From Climacium dendroides (taxonomy: Eukaryota; Streptophyta; Bryopsida; Hypnales; Climaciaceae), in the NCBI GenBank assembly GCA_950106755.1, contig CATNNA010000006.1:1488001-1552000 (forward strand): a DNA stretch of 64,000 nt, in the 5' to 3' direction. The stretch's first letter is position 1. Each line of letters starts with the position of its first letter. A program made the position numbers and the translations under genes. Below are positions 1-12,400 of this stretch, piece after piece. The notes beneath the pieces are model-generated. The model made no database searches, was not told the DNA's origin, and saw only the letters and a program-made list of their open reading frames with translations.

Positions 1-202
1 CAATAAATTATATCGGTTTGACGTGCAAGCATGTCCAAAAACGTAACACACAAGTTGCAATTGTTCAAAATAATTAGGATTCATGGAAAAACTTAACTTG
101 AAGACAAACCAGTCTATTGCTTTCCTACAGTGTCTTCTTCATTTGATATGGATTTCAAAACAAATACTCTAGAAATCATGCTGTATTTAATAAAACCCAA
201 AC
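1..202 (+). repeat. Reference monomer (family A), defines unit coordinates
   Basis: This complete unit serves as the numbering frame. It has about 37 C and 27 G, so near 32% G+C, with three CpGs at unit positions 14-15, 22-23 and 42-43. Positions about 12-91 vary little across the window. Positions about 92-202 carry most subfamily differences: CTTGAAG / CTTTAAG / TTTTAAG near 97-103, AGTC / AGCC near 111, CTTC / TGAC near 137-140, the second dyad at 142-159, TCTAGA near 168 and TAAAACCC near 191. AATAAA lies at 2-7 in almost every unit and a second one at about 189 in family A. Stops occur in all three frames when units are chained, so it is non-coding. Confidence 0.9.
20..35. other. Conserved dyad in each monomer (first copy), GACGTGC-AA-GCATGTC
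   Basis: Two 7-base arms surround a two-base spacer, with one G-T mismatch in an otherwise complementary stem. The site lies in the most conserved part of the unit, at unit positions 20-35, and is present in nearly all 317 copies. It contains an ACGT core with a CpG. Short dyads are common in centromeric satellites and can bind proteins or form cruciforms; whether this one does is inference. Confidence 0.7.
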
Positions 203-545
203 CAATAAATTAGATCGGTTTGACGTGCAAGCATGTCCAAAAACGTAACAAACAAGTTGCAATTGTTCAAAATAATTAGGATTCATGGAAAAACATAACT
301 TTAAGACAAACCAGTCTATTGCTTTCCTACAGTGTCTTCTTCATTTGATATGGATTTCAAAACAAATACTCTAGAAATCATGCTGTATTTAATAAAACCC
401 AAACCAATAAATTATATCGGTTTGACGTGCAAGCATGTCCAAAAACGTAACACACAAGTTGCAATTGTTCAAAATAATTAGGATTCATGGAAAAACTTAA
501 TTTTAAGACAAACCAGCCTATTGCTTTCCTACACTGTCTTTGACA

Positions 546-563
546 TTTGAAATGGATTTCAAA
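546..563. other. Second dyad, TTTGAAAT-GG-ATTTCAAA (first perfect copy)
   Basis: Eight-base perfect arms with a GG spacer at unit positions 142-159. In many left-end units the left arm is TTTGATAT, with one mismatch. In family B it is often perfect, but variants alter the right arm: ATTACAAA, ATTTGAAA and ATTTTTGA. It lies in the variable half of the unit, in contrast to the conserved dyad at 20-35. Confidence 0.7.
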
Positions 564-808
564 CCAAATACTCTAGAAATCATGCTGTATTTAATAAAAC
601 CCAAACCAATAAATTATATCGGTTTGACGTGGAAGCATGTCCAAAAACGTAACACACAAGTTGCAATTGTTCAAAATAATTAGGATTCATGGAAATACTT
701 AATTTTAAGACAACCCAGCCTATTGCTTTCATACATTGTCTTTGACATTTGAAATGGATTTCAAAACAAATACTCTAGAAATCATGCTGTATTTAATAAA
801 ACCCAAAC

Positions 809-3800
809 CAATAAATTATATCGGTTTGACGTGCAAGCATGTCCAAAAACGTAACACACAAGTTGCAATTGTTCAAAATAATTAGGATTCATGGAAAAAC
901 TTAACTTGAAGACAAACCAGTCTATTGCTTTCCTACAGTGTCTTCTTCATTTGATATGGATTTCAAAACAAATACTCTAGAAATCATGCTGTATTTAATA
1001 AAACCCAAACCAATAAATTATATCGGTTTGACGTGCAAGCATGTCCAAAAACGTAACACACAAGTTGCAATTGTTCAAAATAATTAGGATTCATGGAAAA
1101 ACTTAATTTTAAGACAAACCAGTCTATCGCTTTCCTACAGTGTCTTCTTCATTTGATATGGATTTCAAAACAAATACTCTAGAAATCATGCTGTATTTAA
1201 TAAAACCCAAACCAATAAATTAGATCGGTTTGACGTGCAAGCATGTCCAAAAACGTAACACACAAGTTGCAATTGTTCAAAATAATTAGGATTCATGGAA
1301 AAACTTAACTTGAAGACAAACCAGTCTATTGCTTTCCTACAGTGTCTTCTTCATTTGATATGGATTTCAAAACAAATACTCTAGAAATTGTGCTGTATTT
1401 AATACAAACCAAACCAATAAATTATATCGGTTTGACGTGCAAGCATGTCCAAAAACGTAACACACAAGTTGCAATTGTTCAAAATAATTAGGATTCATGG
1501 AAAAATTTAACTTGAAGACAAACCAGTCTATTGCTTTCCTACAGTGTCTTCTTCATTTGATATGGATTTCAAAACAAATACTCTAGAAATCATGCTGTAT
1601 TTAATAAAACCCAAACCAATAAATTAGATCGGTTTGACGTGGAAGCATGTCCAAAAACGTAACACACAAGTTGCAATTATTCAAAATAATTAGGATTCAT
1701 GGAAATACTTAATTTTAAGACAACCCAGCCTATTGCTTTCATACATTGTCTTTGACATTTGAAATGGATTTCAAAACAAATACTCTAGAAATCATGCTGT
1801 ATTTAATAAAACCCAAACCAATAAATTATATCGGTTTGACGTGCAAGCATGTCCAAAAACGTAACACACAAGTTGCAATTGTTCAAAATAATTAGGATTC
1901 ATGGAAATACTTAATTTTAAGACAACCCAGCCTATTGCTTTCATACATTGTCTTTGACATTTGAAATGGATTTCAAAACAAATACTCTAGAAATCATGCT
2001 GTATTTAATAAAACCCAAACCAATAAATTATATCGGTTTGACGTGCAAGCATGTCCAAAAACGTAACACACAAGTTGCAATTGTTCAAAATAATTAGGAT
2101 TCATGGAAAAACTTAACTTGAAGACAAACCAGTCTATTGCTTTCCTACAGTGTCTTCTTCATTTGATATGGATTTCAAAACAAATACTCTAGAAATCATG
2201 CTGTATTTAATAAAACCCAAACCAATAAATTAGATCGGTTTGACGTGCAAGCATGTCCAAAAACGTAACACACAAGTTGCAATTGTTCAAAATAATTAGG
2301 ATTCATGGAAAAACTTAATTTTAAGACAAACCAGTCTATCGCTTTCCTACAGTGTCTTCTTCATTTGATATGGATTTCAAAACAAATACTCTAGAAATCA
2401 TGCTGTATTTAATAAAACCCAAACCAATAAATTAGATCGGTTTGACGTGCAAGCATGTCCAAAAACGTAACACACAAGTTGCAATTGTTCAAAATAATTA
2501 GGATTCATGGAAAAACTTAACTTGAAGACAAACCAGTCTATTGCTTTCCTACAGTGTCTTCTTCATTTGATATGGATTTCAAAACAAATACTCTAGAAAT
2601 TGTGCTGTATTTAATACAAACCAAACCAATAAATTATATCGGTTTGACGTGCAAGCATGTCCAAAAACGTAACACACAAGTTGCAATTGTTCAAAATAAT
2701 TAGGATTCATGGAAATACTTAATTTTAAGACAACCCAGCCTATTGCTTTCATACATTGTCTTTGACATTTGAAATGGATTTCAAAACAAATACTCTAGAA
2801 ATCATGCTGTATTTAATAAAACCCAAACCAATAAATTAGATCGGTTTGACGTGGAAGCATGTCCAAAAACGTAACACACAAGTTGCAATTATTCAAAATA
2901 ATTAGGATTCATGGAAATACTTAATTTTAAGACAACCCAGCCTATTGCTTTCATACATTGTCTTTGACATTTGAAATGGATTTCAAAACAAATACTCTAG
3001 AAATCATGCTGTATTTAATAAAACCCAAACCAATAAATTATATCGGTTTGACGTGCAAGCATGTCCAAAAACGTAACACACAAGTTGCAATTGTTCAAAA
3101 TAATTAGGATTCATGGAAATACTTAATTTTAAGACAACCCAGCCTATTGCTTTCATACATTGTCTTTGACATTTGAAATGGATTTCAAAACAAATACTCT
3201 AGAAATCATGCTGTATTTAATAAAACCCAAACCAATAAATTATATCGGTTTGACGTGCAAGCATGTCCAAAAACGTAACACACAAGTTGCAATTGTTCAA
3301 AATAATTAGGATTCATGGAAAAACTTAACTTGAAGACAAACCAGTCTATTGCTTTCCTACAGTGTCTTCTTCATTTGATATGGATTTCAAAACAAATACT
3401 CTAGAAATCATGCTGTATTTAATAAAACCCAAACCAATAAATTAGATCGGTTTGACGTGCAAGCATGTCCAAAAACGTAACACACAAGTTGCAATTGTTC
3501 AAAATAATTAGGATTCATGGAAAAACTTAATTTTAAGACAAACCAGTCTATCGCTTTCCTACAGTGTCTTCTTCATTTGATATGGATTTCAAAACAAATA
3601 CTCTAGAAATCATGCTGTATTTAATAAAACCCAAACCAATAAATTAGATCGGTTTGACGTGCAAGCATGTCCAAAAACGTAACACACAAGTTGCAATTGT
3701 TCAAAATAATTAGGATTCATGGAAAAACTTAACTTGAAGACAAACCAGTCTATTGCTTTCCTACAGTGTCTTCTTCATTTGATATGGATTTCAAAACAAA

Positions 3801-4242
3801 TACTCTAGAAATTGTGCTGTATTTAATACAAACCAAACCAATAAATTATATCGGTTTGACGTGCAAGCATGTCCAAAAACGTAACACACAAGTTGCAATT
3901 GTTCAAAATAATTAGGATTCATGGAAATACTTAATTTTAAGACAACCCAGCCTATTGCTTTCATACATTGTCTTTGACATTTGAAATGGATTTCAAAACA
4001 AATACTCTAGAAATCATGCTGTATTTAATAAAACCCAAACCAATAAATTATATCGGTTTGACGTGCAAGCATGTCCAAAAACGTAACACACAAGTTGCAA
4101 TTGTTCAAAATAATTAGGATTCATGGAAATACTTAATTTTAAGACAACCCAGCCTATTGCTTTCATACATTGTCTTTGACATTTGAAATGGATTTCAAAA
4201 CAAATACTCTAGAAATCATGCTGTATTTAATAAAACCCAAAC
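809..4242 (+). repeat. Hexamer higher-order repeat, 1212 bp, about three copies
   Basis: A marker unit with AAATTGTGCTG followed by AATACAAACC recurs at about 1388, 2600 and 3812, each 1212 bp (6 units) apart. Copies are 809-2020, 2021-3232 and 3233-4242. Neighbouring units follow the same order: a CTTGAAG unit, a TCTATCGC unit, the marker unit, then GGAAATAC units. Copy 1 has a CTTGAAG unit at 1415 where copies 2 and 3 have a GGAAATAC unit. Copy 3 lacks the GTGGAAGC/AATTATTC unit present at 1617 and 2829, so it has five units. Unequal exchange by whole monomers explains this. Confidence 0.85.
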
Positions 4243-5050
4243 CAATAAATTATATCGGTTTGACGTGCAAGCATGTCCAAAAACGTAACACACAAGTTGC
4301 AATTGTTCAAAATAATTAGGATTCATGGAAAAACTTAACTTGAAGACAAACCAGTCTATTGCTTTCCTACAGTGTCTTCTTCATTTGATATGGATTTCAA
4401 AACAAATACTCTAGAAATCATGCTGTATTTAATAAAACCCAAACCAATAAATTAGATCGGTTTGACGTGCAAGCATGTCCAAAAACGTAACAAACAAGTT
4501 GCAATTGTTCAAAATAATTAGGATTCATGGAAAAACATAACTTTAAGACAAACCAGTCTATTGCTTTCCTACAGTGTCTTCTTCATTTGATATGGATTTC
4601 AAAACAAATACTCTAGAAATCATGCTGTATTTAATAAAACCCAAACCAATAAATTATATCGGTTTGACGTGCAAGCATGTCCAAAAACGTAACACACAAG
4701 TTGCAATTGTTCAAAATAATTAGGATTCATGGAAAAACTTAATTTTAAGACAAACCAGCCTATTGCTTTCCTACACTGTCTTTGACATTTGAAATGGATT
4801 TCAAACCAAATACTCTAGAAATCATGCTGTATTTAATAAAACCCAAACCAATAAATTATATCGGTTTGACGTGCAAGCATGTCCAAAAACGTAACACACA
4901 AGTTGCAATTGTTCAAAATAATTAGGATTCATGGAAATACTTAATTTTAAGACAACCCAGCCTATTGCTTTCATACATTGTCTTTGACATTTGAAATGGA
5001 TTTCAAAACAAATACTCTAGAAATCATGCTGTATTTAATAAAACCCAAAC
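4243..5050 (+). repeat. Second copy of the four-monomer block
   Basis: It repeats the order of units at 1-808, including the unusual AACAAACAAG plus ACATAACTTTAAG unit (4445-4646) and the CTTTGACATTTG / AAACCAAAT unit (4647-4848). It closes the left hexamer region before the 11-mer region begins at 5051. Confidence 0.8.
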
Positions 5051-8000
5051 CAATAAATTAGATCGGTTTGACGTGCAAGCATGTCCAAAAACGTAACACA
5101 CAAGTTGCAATTGTTCAAAATAATTAGGATTCATGGAAAAACTTAACTTGAAGACAAACCAGTCTATTGCTTTCCTACAGTGTCTTCTTCATTTGATATG
5201 GATTTCAAAACAAATACTCTAGAAATCATGCTGTATTTAATAAAACCCAAACCAATAAATTATATCGGTCTGACGTGCAAGCATGTCCAAAAACGTAACA
5301 CACAAGTTGCAATTGTTCAAAATAATTAGGATTCATGGAAAAACTTAATTTTAAGACAAACCAGTCTATCGCTTTCCTACAGTGTCTTCTTCATTTGATA
5401 TGGATTTCAAAACAAATACTCTAGAAATCGTGCTGTATTTAATAAAACCCAAACCAATAAATTATATCGGTTTGACGTGCAAGCATGTCCAAAAACGTAA
5501 CACACAAGTTGCAATTGTTCAAAATAATTAGAATTCATGGAAATATTTAATTTTAAGACAAACCAGTCTATTGCTTTCCTTCAGTGTCTTCTTCATTTGA
5601 TATGGATTTCAAAACAAATACTCTAAAAATCATGCTGTATTTAATTCAAACCAAACCAATAAATTATATCGGTTTGACGTGCAAGCATGTCCAAAAACGT
5701 AACACACAAGTTGCAATTGTTCAAAATAATTAGAATTCATGGAAAAACTTAACTTTAAGACAAACCAGCCTATTGCTTTCCTACACTCTCTTCTTCATTT
5801 GAAATGGATTTCAAAACAAATACTCTAAAAATCGTCCTGTATTTAATAAAACCCAAACCAATAAATTATATCGGTTTGACGTGCAAGCATGTCCAAAAAC
5901 GTAACACACAAGTTGCAATTGTTCAAAATAATTAGAATTCATGGAAAAACTTAACTTTAAGACAAACCAGCCTATTGCTTTCCTACACTGTCTTCTACAT
6001 TTGAAATGGATTTCAAAACAAATACTCTAAAAATCATGCTGTATTTAATTCAAACCAAACCAATAAATTATATCGGTTTGACGTGCAAGCATGTCCAAAA
6101 ACGTAACACACAAGTTGCAATTGTTCAAAATAATTAGAATTCATGGAAAAACTTAACTTTAAGACAAACCAGCCTATTGCTTTCCTACACTCTCTTCTTC
6201 ATTTGAAATGGATTTCAAAACAAATACTCTAAAAATCGTCCTGTATTTAATAAAACCCAAACCAATAAATTATATCGGTTTGACGTGCAAGCATGTCCAA
6301 AAACGTAACACACAAGTTGCAATTGTTCAAAATAATTAGAATTCATGGAAAAACTTAACTTTAAGACAAACCAGCCTATTGCTTTCCTACACTCTCTTCT
6401 TCATTTGAAATGGATTTCAAAACAAATACTCTAAAAATCGTCCTGTATTTAATAAAACCCAAACCAATAAATTATATCGGTTTGACGTGCAAGCATGTCC
6501 AAAAACGTAACACACAAGTTGCAATTGTTCAAAATAATTAGGATTCATGGAAAAACTTAACTTTAAGACAAACCAGTCTATTGCTTTCCTACACTGTCTT
6601 CTTCATTTGATATGGATTTCAAAACAAATAGTCTAGAAATCATGCTGTATTTAATAAAACCCAAACCAATAAATTATATCGGTTTGACGTGCAAGCATGT
6701 CCAAAAACGTAACACACAAGTTGCAATTGTTCAAAATAATTAGGATTCATGGAAAAACTTAACTTTAAGACAAACCAGTCTATTGCTTTCCTACACTGTC
6801 TTCTTCATTTGATATGGATTTCAAAACAAATAGTCTAGAAATCATGCTGTATTTAATAAAACCCAAACCAATAAATTAGATCGGTTTGACGTGCAAGCAT
6901 GTCCAAAAACGTAACACACAAGTTGCAATTGTTCAAAATAATTAGGATTCATGGAAAAACTTAACTTGAAGACAAACCAGTCTATTGCTTTCCTACAGTG
7001 TCTTCTTCATTTGATATGGATTTCAAAACAAATACTCTAGAAATCATGCTGTATTTAATAAAACCCAAACCAATAAATTAGATCGGTCTGACGTGCAAGC
7101 ATGTCCAAAAACGTAACACACAAGTTGCAATTGTTCAAAATAATTAGGATTCATGGAAAAACTTAATTTTAAGACAAACCAGTCTATCGCTTTCCTACAG
7201 TGTCTTCTTCATTTGATATGGATTTCAAAACAAATACTCTAGAAATCATGCTGTATTTAATAAAACCCAAACCAATAAATTAGATCGGTTTGACGTGCAA
7301 GCATGTCCAAAAACGTAACACACAAGTTGCAATTGTTCAAAATAATTAGGATTCATGGAAAAACTTAACTTGAAGACAAACCAGTCTATTGCTTTCCTAC
7401 AGTGTCTTCTTCATTTGATATGGATTTCAAAACAAATACTCTAGAAATCATGCTGTATTTAATAAAACCCAAACCAATAAATTATATCGGTCTGACGTGC
7501 AAGCATGTCCAAAAACGTAACACACAAGTTGCAATTGTTCAAAATAATTAGGATTCATGGAAAAACTTAATTTTAAGACAAACCAGTCTATCGCTTTCCT
7601 ACAGTGTCTTCTTCATTTGATATGGATTTCAAAACAAATACTCTAGAAATCGTGCTGTATTTAATAAAACCCAAACCAATAAATTATATCGGTTTGACGT
7701 GCAAGCATGTCCAAAAACGTAACACACAAGTTGCAATTGTTCAAAATAATTAGAATTCATGGAAATATTTAATTTTAAGACAAACCAGTCTATTGCTTTC
7801 CTTCAGTGTCTTCTTCATTTGATATGGATTTCAAAACAAATACTCTAAAAATCATGCTGTATTTAATTCAAACCAAACCAATAAATTATATCGGTTTGAC
7901 GTGCAAGCATGTCCAAAAACGTAACACACAAGTTGCAATTGTTCAAAATAATTAGAATTCATGGAAAAACTTAACTTTAAGACAAACCAGCCTATTGCTT

Positions 8001-9494
8001 TCCTACACTCTCTTCTTCATTTGAAATGGATTTCAAAACAAATACTCTAAAAATCGTCCTGTATTTAATAAAACCCAAACCAATAAATTATATCGGTTTG
8101 ACGTGCAAGCATGTCCAAAAACGTAACACACAAGTTGCAATTGTTCAAAATAATTAGAATTCATGGAAAAACTTAACTTTAAGACAAACCAGCCTATTGC
8201 TTTCCTACACTGTCTTCTACATTTGAAATGGATTTCAAAACAAATACTCTAAAAATCATGCTGTATTTAATTCAAACCAAACCAATAAATTATATCGGTT
8301 TGACGTGCAAGCATGTCCAAAAACGTAACACACAAGTTGCAATTGTTCAAAATAATTAGAATTCATGGAAAAACTTAACTTTAAGACAAACCAGCCTATT
8401 GCTTTCCTACACTCTCTTCTTCATTTGAAATGGATTTCAAAACAAATACTCTAAAAATCGTCCTGTATTTAATAAAACCCAAACCAATAAATTATATCGG
8501 TTTGACGTGCAAGCATGTCCAAAAACGTAACACACAAGTTGCAATTGTTCAAAATAATTAGAATTCATGGAAAAACTTAACTTTAAGACAAACCAGCCTA
8601 TTGCTTTCCTACACTCTCTTCTTCATTTGAAATGGATTTCAAAACAAATACTCTAAAAATCGTCCTGTATTTAATAAAACCCAAACCAATAAATTATATC
8701 GGTTTGACGTGCAAGCATGTCCAAAAACGTAACACACAAGTTGCAATTGTTCAAAATAATTAGGATTCATGGAAAAACTTAACTTTAAGACAAACCAGTC
8801 TATTGCTTTCCTACACTGTCTTCTTCATTTGATATGGATTTCAAAACAAATAGTCTAGAAATCATGCTGTATTTAATAAAACCCAAACCAATAAATTAGA
8901 TCGGTTTGACGTGCAAGCATGTCCAAAAACGTAACACACAAGTTGCAATTGTTCAAAATAATTAGGATTCATGGAAAAACTTAACTTTAAGACAAACCAG
9001 TCTATTGCTTTCCTACACTGTCTTCTTCATTTGATATGGATTTCAAAACAAATAGTCTAGAAATCATGCTGTATTTAATAAAACCCAAACCAATAAATTA
9101 GATCGGTTTGACGTGCAAGCATGTCCAAAAACGTAACACACAAGTTGCAATTGTTCAAAATAATTAGGATTCATGGAAAAACTTAACTTGAAGACAAACC
9201 AGTCTATTGCTTTCCTACAGTGTCTTCTTCATTTGATATGGATTTCAAAACAAATACTCTAGAAATCATGCTGTATTTAATAAAACCCAAACCAATAAAT
9301 TAGATCGGTCTGACGTGCAAGCATGTCCAAAAACGTAACACACAAGTTGCAATTGTTCAAAATAATTAGGATTCATGGAAAAACTTAATTTTAAGACAAA
9401 CCAGTCTATCGCTTTCCTACAGTGTCTTCTTCATTTGATATGGATTTCAAAACAAATACTCTAGAAATCATGCTGTATTTAATAAAACCCAAAC
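5051..9494 (+). repeat. 11-mer higher-order repeat, 2222 bp, two copies
   Basis: Copies are 5051-7272 and 7273-9494. Markers recur 2222 bp apart: GAATTCATGGAAATATTTAA at 5531 and 7753, the CCTTCAG unit, the CGTCCTG units, the CTTCTACATTT unit, and two TAGTCTAG units near the end. Among the markers I compared, copies differ mainly by T versus G at unit position 11 of the tenth-position pair (6667 against 8889) and of the opening pairs. Part of this set, the GGTCTG / TCTATCGC unit followed by the GAATTC AAATATTT unit, returns at 11313-11716, which is 19 units after the second copy. These units introduce EcoRI sites (GAATTC) that are absent to the left. Confidence 0.88.
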
Positions 9495-12400
9495 CAATAA
9501 ATTATATCGGTTTGACGTGCAAGCATGTCCAAAAACGTAACAAACAAGTTGCAATTGTTCAAAATAATTAGGATTCATGGAAAAACTTAACTTTAAGACA
9601 AACCAGCCTATTGCTTTCCTACACTCTCTTCTTCATTTGAAATGGATTTCAAAACAAATACTCTAAAAATCGTCCTGTATTTAATAAAACCCAAACCAAT
9701 AAATTATATCGGTTTGACGTGCAAGCATGTCCAAAAACGTAACACACAAGTTGCAATTGTTCAAAATAATTAGGATTCATGGAAAAACTTAACTTTAAGA
9801 CAAACCAGCCTATTGCTTTCCTACACTGTCTTCTACATTTGAAATGGATTTCAAAACAAATACTCTAAAAATCATGCTGTATTTAATTCAAACCAAACCA
9901 ATAAATTATATCGGTTTGACGTGCAAGCATGTCCAAAAACGTAACACACAAGTTGCAATTGTTCAAAATAATTAGAATTCATGGAAAAACTTAACTTTAA
10001 GACAAACCAGCCTATTGCTTTCCTACACTCTCTTCTTCATTTGAAATGGATTTCAAAACAAATACTCTAAAAATCGTCCTGTATTTAATAAAACCCAAAC
10101 CAATAAATTATATCGGTTTGACGTGCAAGCATGTCCAAAAACGTAACACACAAGTTGCAATTGTTCAAAATAATTAGGATTCATGGAAAAACTTAACTTT
10201 AAGACAAACCAGTCTATTGCTTTCCTACACTGTCTTCTTCATTTGATATGGATTTCAAAACAAATAGTCTAGAAATCATGCTGTATTTAATAAAACCCAA
10301 ACCAATAAATTATATCGGTTTGACGTGCAAGCATGTCCAAAAACGTAACACACAAGTTGCAATTGTTCAAAATAATTAGAATTCATGGAAAAACTTAACT
10401 TTAAGACAAACCAGTCTATTGCTTTCTTACAGTGTCTTCTTCATTTGATATGGATTTCAAAACAAATACTCTAGAAATCATGCTGTATTTAATTCAAACC
10501 AAACCAATAAATTATATCGGTTTGACGTGCAAGCATGTCCAAAAACGTAAGACACAAGTTGCAATTGTTCAAAATAATTAGGATTCATGGAAAAACTTAA
10601 CTTGAGGACAAACCAGTCTATTGCTTTCCTACAGTGTCTTCTTCATTTGATATGGATTTCAAAACAAATACTCTAGAAATCGTGCTGTATTTAATACAAA
10701 CCAAACCAATAAATTATATCGGTTTGACGTGCAAGCATGTCCAAAAACGTAACACACAAGTTGCAATTGTTCAAAATCATTAGAATTCATGGAAAAACAT
10801 AATTTTAAGACAAACCAGCCTATTGCTTTCCTACACTGTCTTCTTCATTTGATATGGATTTCAAAACAAATACTCTAGAAATCATGCTATATTTAATAAT
10901 ACCCAAACCAATAAATTATATCGGTTTGACGTGCAAGCATGTCCAAAAACGTAACACACAAGTTGCAATTGTTCAAAATAATTAGGATTCATGGAAAAAC
11001 TTAACTTTAAGACAAACCAGTCTATTGCTTTCCTACACTGTCTTCTTCATTTGATATGGATTTCAAAACAAATAGTCTAGAAATCATGCTGTATTTAATA
11101 AAACCCAAACCAATAAATTAGATCGGTTTGACGTGCAAGCATGTCCAAAAACGTAACACACAAGTTGCAATTGTTCAAAATAATTAGGATTCATGGAAAA
11201 ACTTAACTTGAAGACAAACCAGTCTATTGCTTTCCTACAGTGTCTTCTTCATTTGATATGGATTTCAAAACAAATACTCTAGAAATCATGCTGTATTTAA
11301 TAAAACCCAAACCAATAAATTAGATCGGTCTGACGTGCAAGCATGTCCAAAAACGTAACACACAAGTTGCAATTGTTCAAAATAATTAGGATTCATGGAA
11401 AAACTTAATTTTAAGACAAACCAGTCTATCGCTTTCCTACAGTGTCTTCTTCATTTGATATGGATTTCAAAACAAATACTCTAGAAATCGTGCTGTATTT
11501 AATAAAACCCAAACCAATAAATTATATCGGTTTGACGTGCAAGCATGTCCAAAAACGTAACACACAAGTTGCAATTGTTCAAAATAATTAGAATTCATGG
11601 AAATATTTAATTTTAAGACAAACCAGTCTATTGCTTTCCTTCAGTGTCTTCTTCATTTGATATGGATTTCAAAACAAATACTCTAGAAATCATGCTGTAT
11701 TTAATAAAACCCAAACCAATAAATTATATCGGTTTGACGTGGAAGCATGTCCAAAAACGTAACACACAAGTTGCAATTGTTCAAAATAATTAGGATTCAT
11801 GGAAAAACTTAATTTTAAGACAAACCAGCCTATTGCTTTCCTACACTGTCTTTGACATTTGAAATGGATTTCAAACCAAATACTCTAGAAATCATGCTGT
11901 ATTTAATTCAAACCAAACCAATAAAATATATCGGTTTGACGTGCAAGCATGTCCAAAAACGTAACACACAAGTTGCAATTGTTCAAAATAATTAGGATTC
12001 ATAGAAAAACTTAACTTTAAGACAAACCAGTCTATTGCTTTCCTACAGTGTCTTCTTCATTTGATATAGATTTCAAAACAAATACTCCAGAAATCATGTT
12101 GCATTTCATACAACCCAAACCAATAAATTATATCGGTTTGACGTGCAAGCATGTCCAAAAACGTAACACACAAGTTGCAATTGTTCAAAATAATTAGGAT
12201 TCATGGAAAAACTTAATTTTAAGACAAACCAGCCTATTGGTTTCCTACACTGTCTTTGACATTTGAAATGGATTTCAAAACAAATACTCTAAAAATCATG
12301 CTGTATTTAATTCAAACCAAACCAATAAATTATATCGGTTTGACGTGGAAGCATGTCCAAAAACGTAACACACAAGTTGCAATTGTTCAAAATAATTAGG

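Larger units (their letters stand above)
1..808 (+). repeat. Four-monomer block, repeated at 4243-5050
   Basis: Four family A units in a distinctive order. The second has GATC at its start, AACAAACAAG and ACATAACTTTAAG. The third has CTTTGACATTTG with AAACCAAAT. The fourth has GTGGAAGC, GGAAATAC and CATACATTG. The same order returns 4242 bp (21 units) later, where the visible difference is GTGCAAGC in place of GTGGAAGC in the fourth unit. The two copies flank the hexamer block, as expected if a larger segment was duplicated and the interior then expanded. Confidence 0.8.

Noticed and set aside
2..7. AATAAA polyadenylation signal and CCAAT motif in each unit
   Set aside because: They are fixed parts of an AT-rich repeat and occur hundreds of times. 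Nothing indicates a transcript that would use them.
8..20. TATA-like promoter at TTATATCGG
   Set aside because: Short AT-rich match present in every unit with no gene downstream.
21..26. ACGT core (bZIP or G-box-like site)
   Set aside because: A four- to six-base match is too weak alone. I treat the sequence only as part of the dyad.
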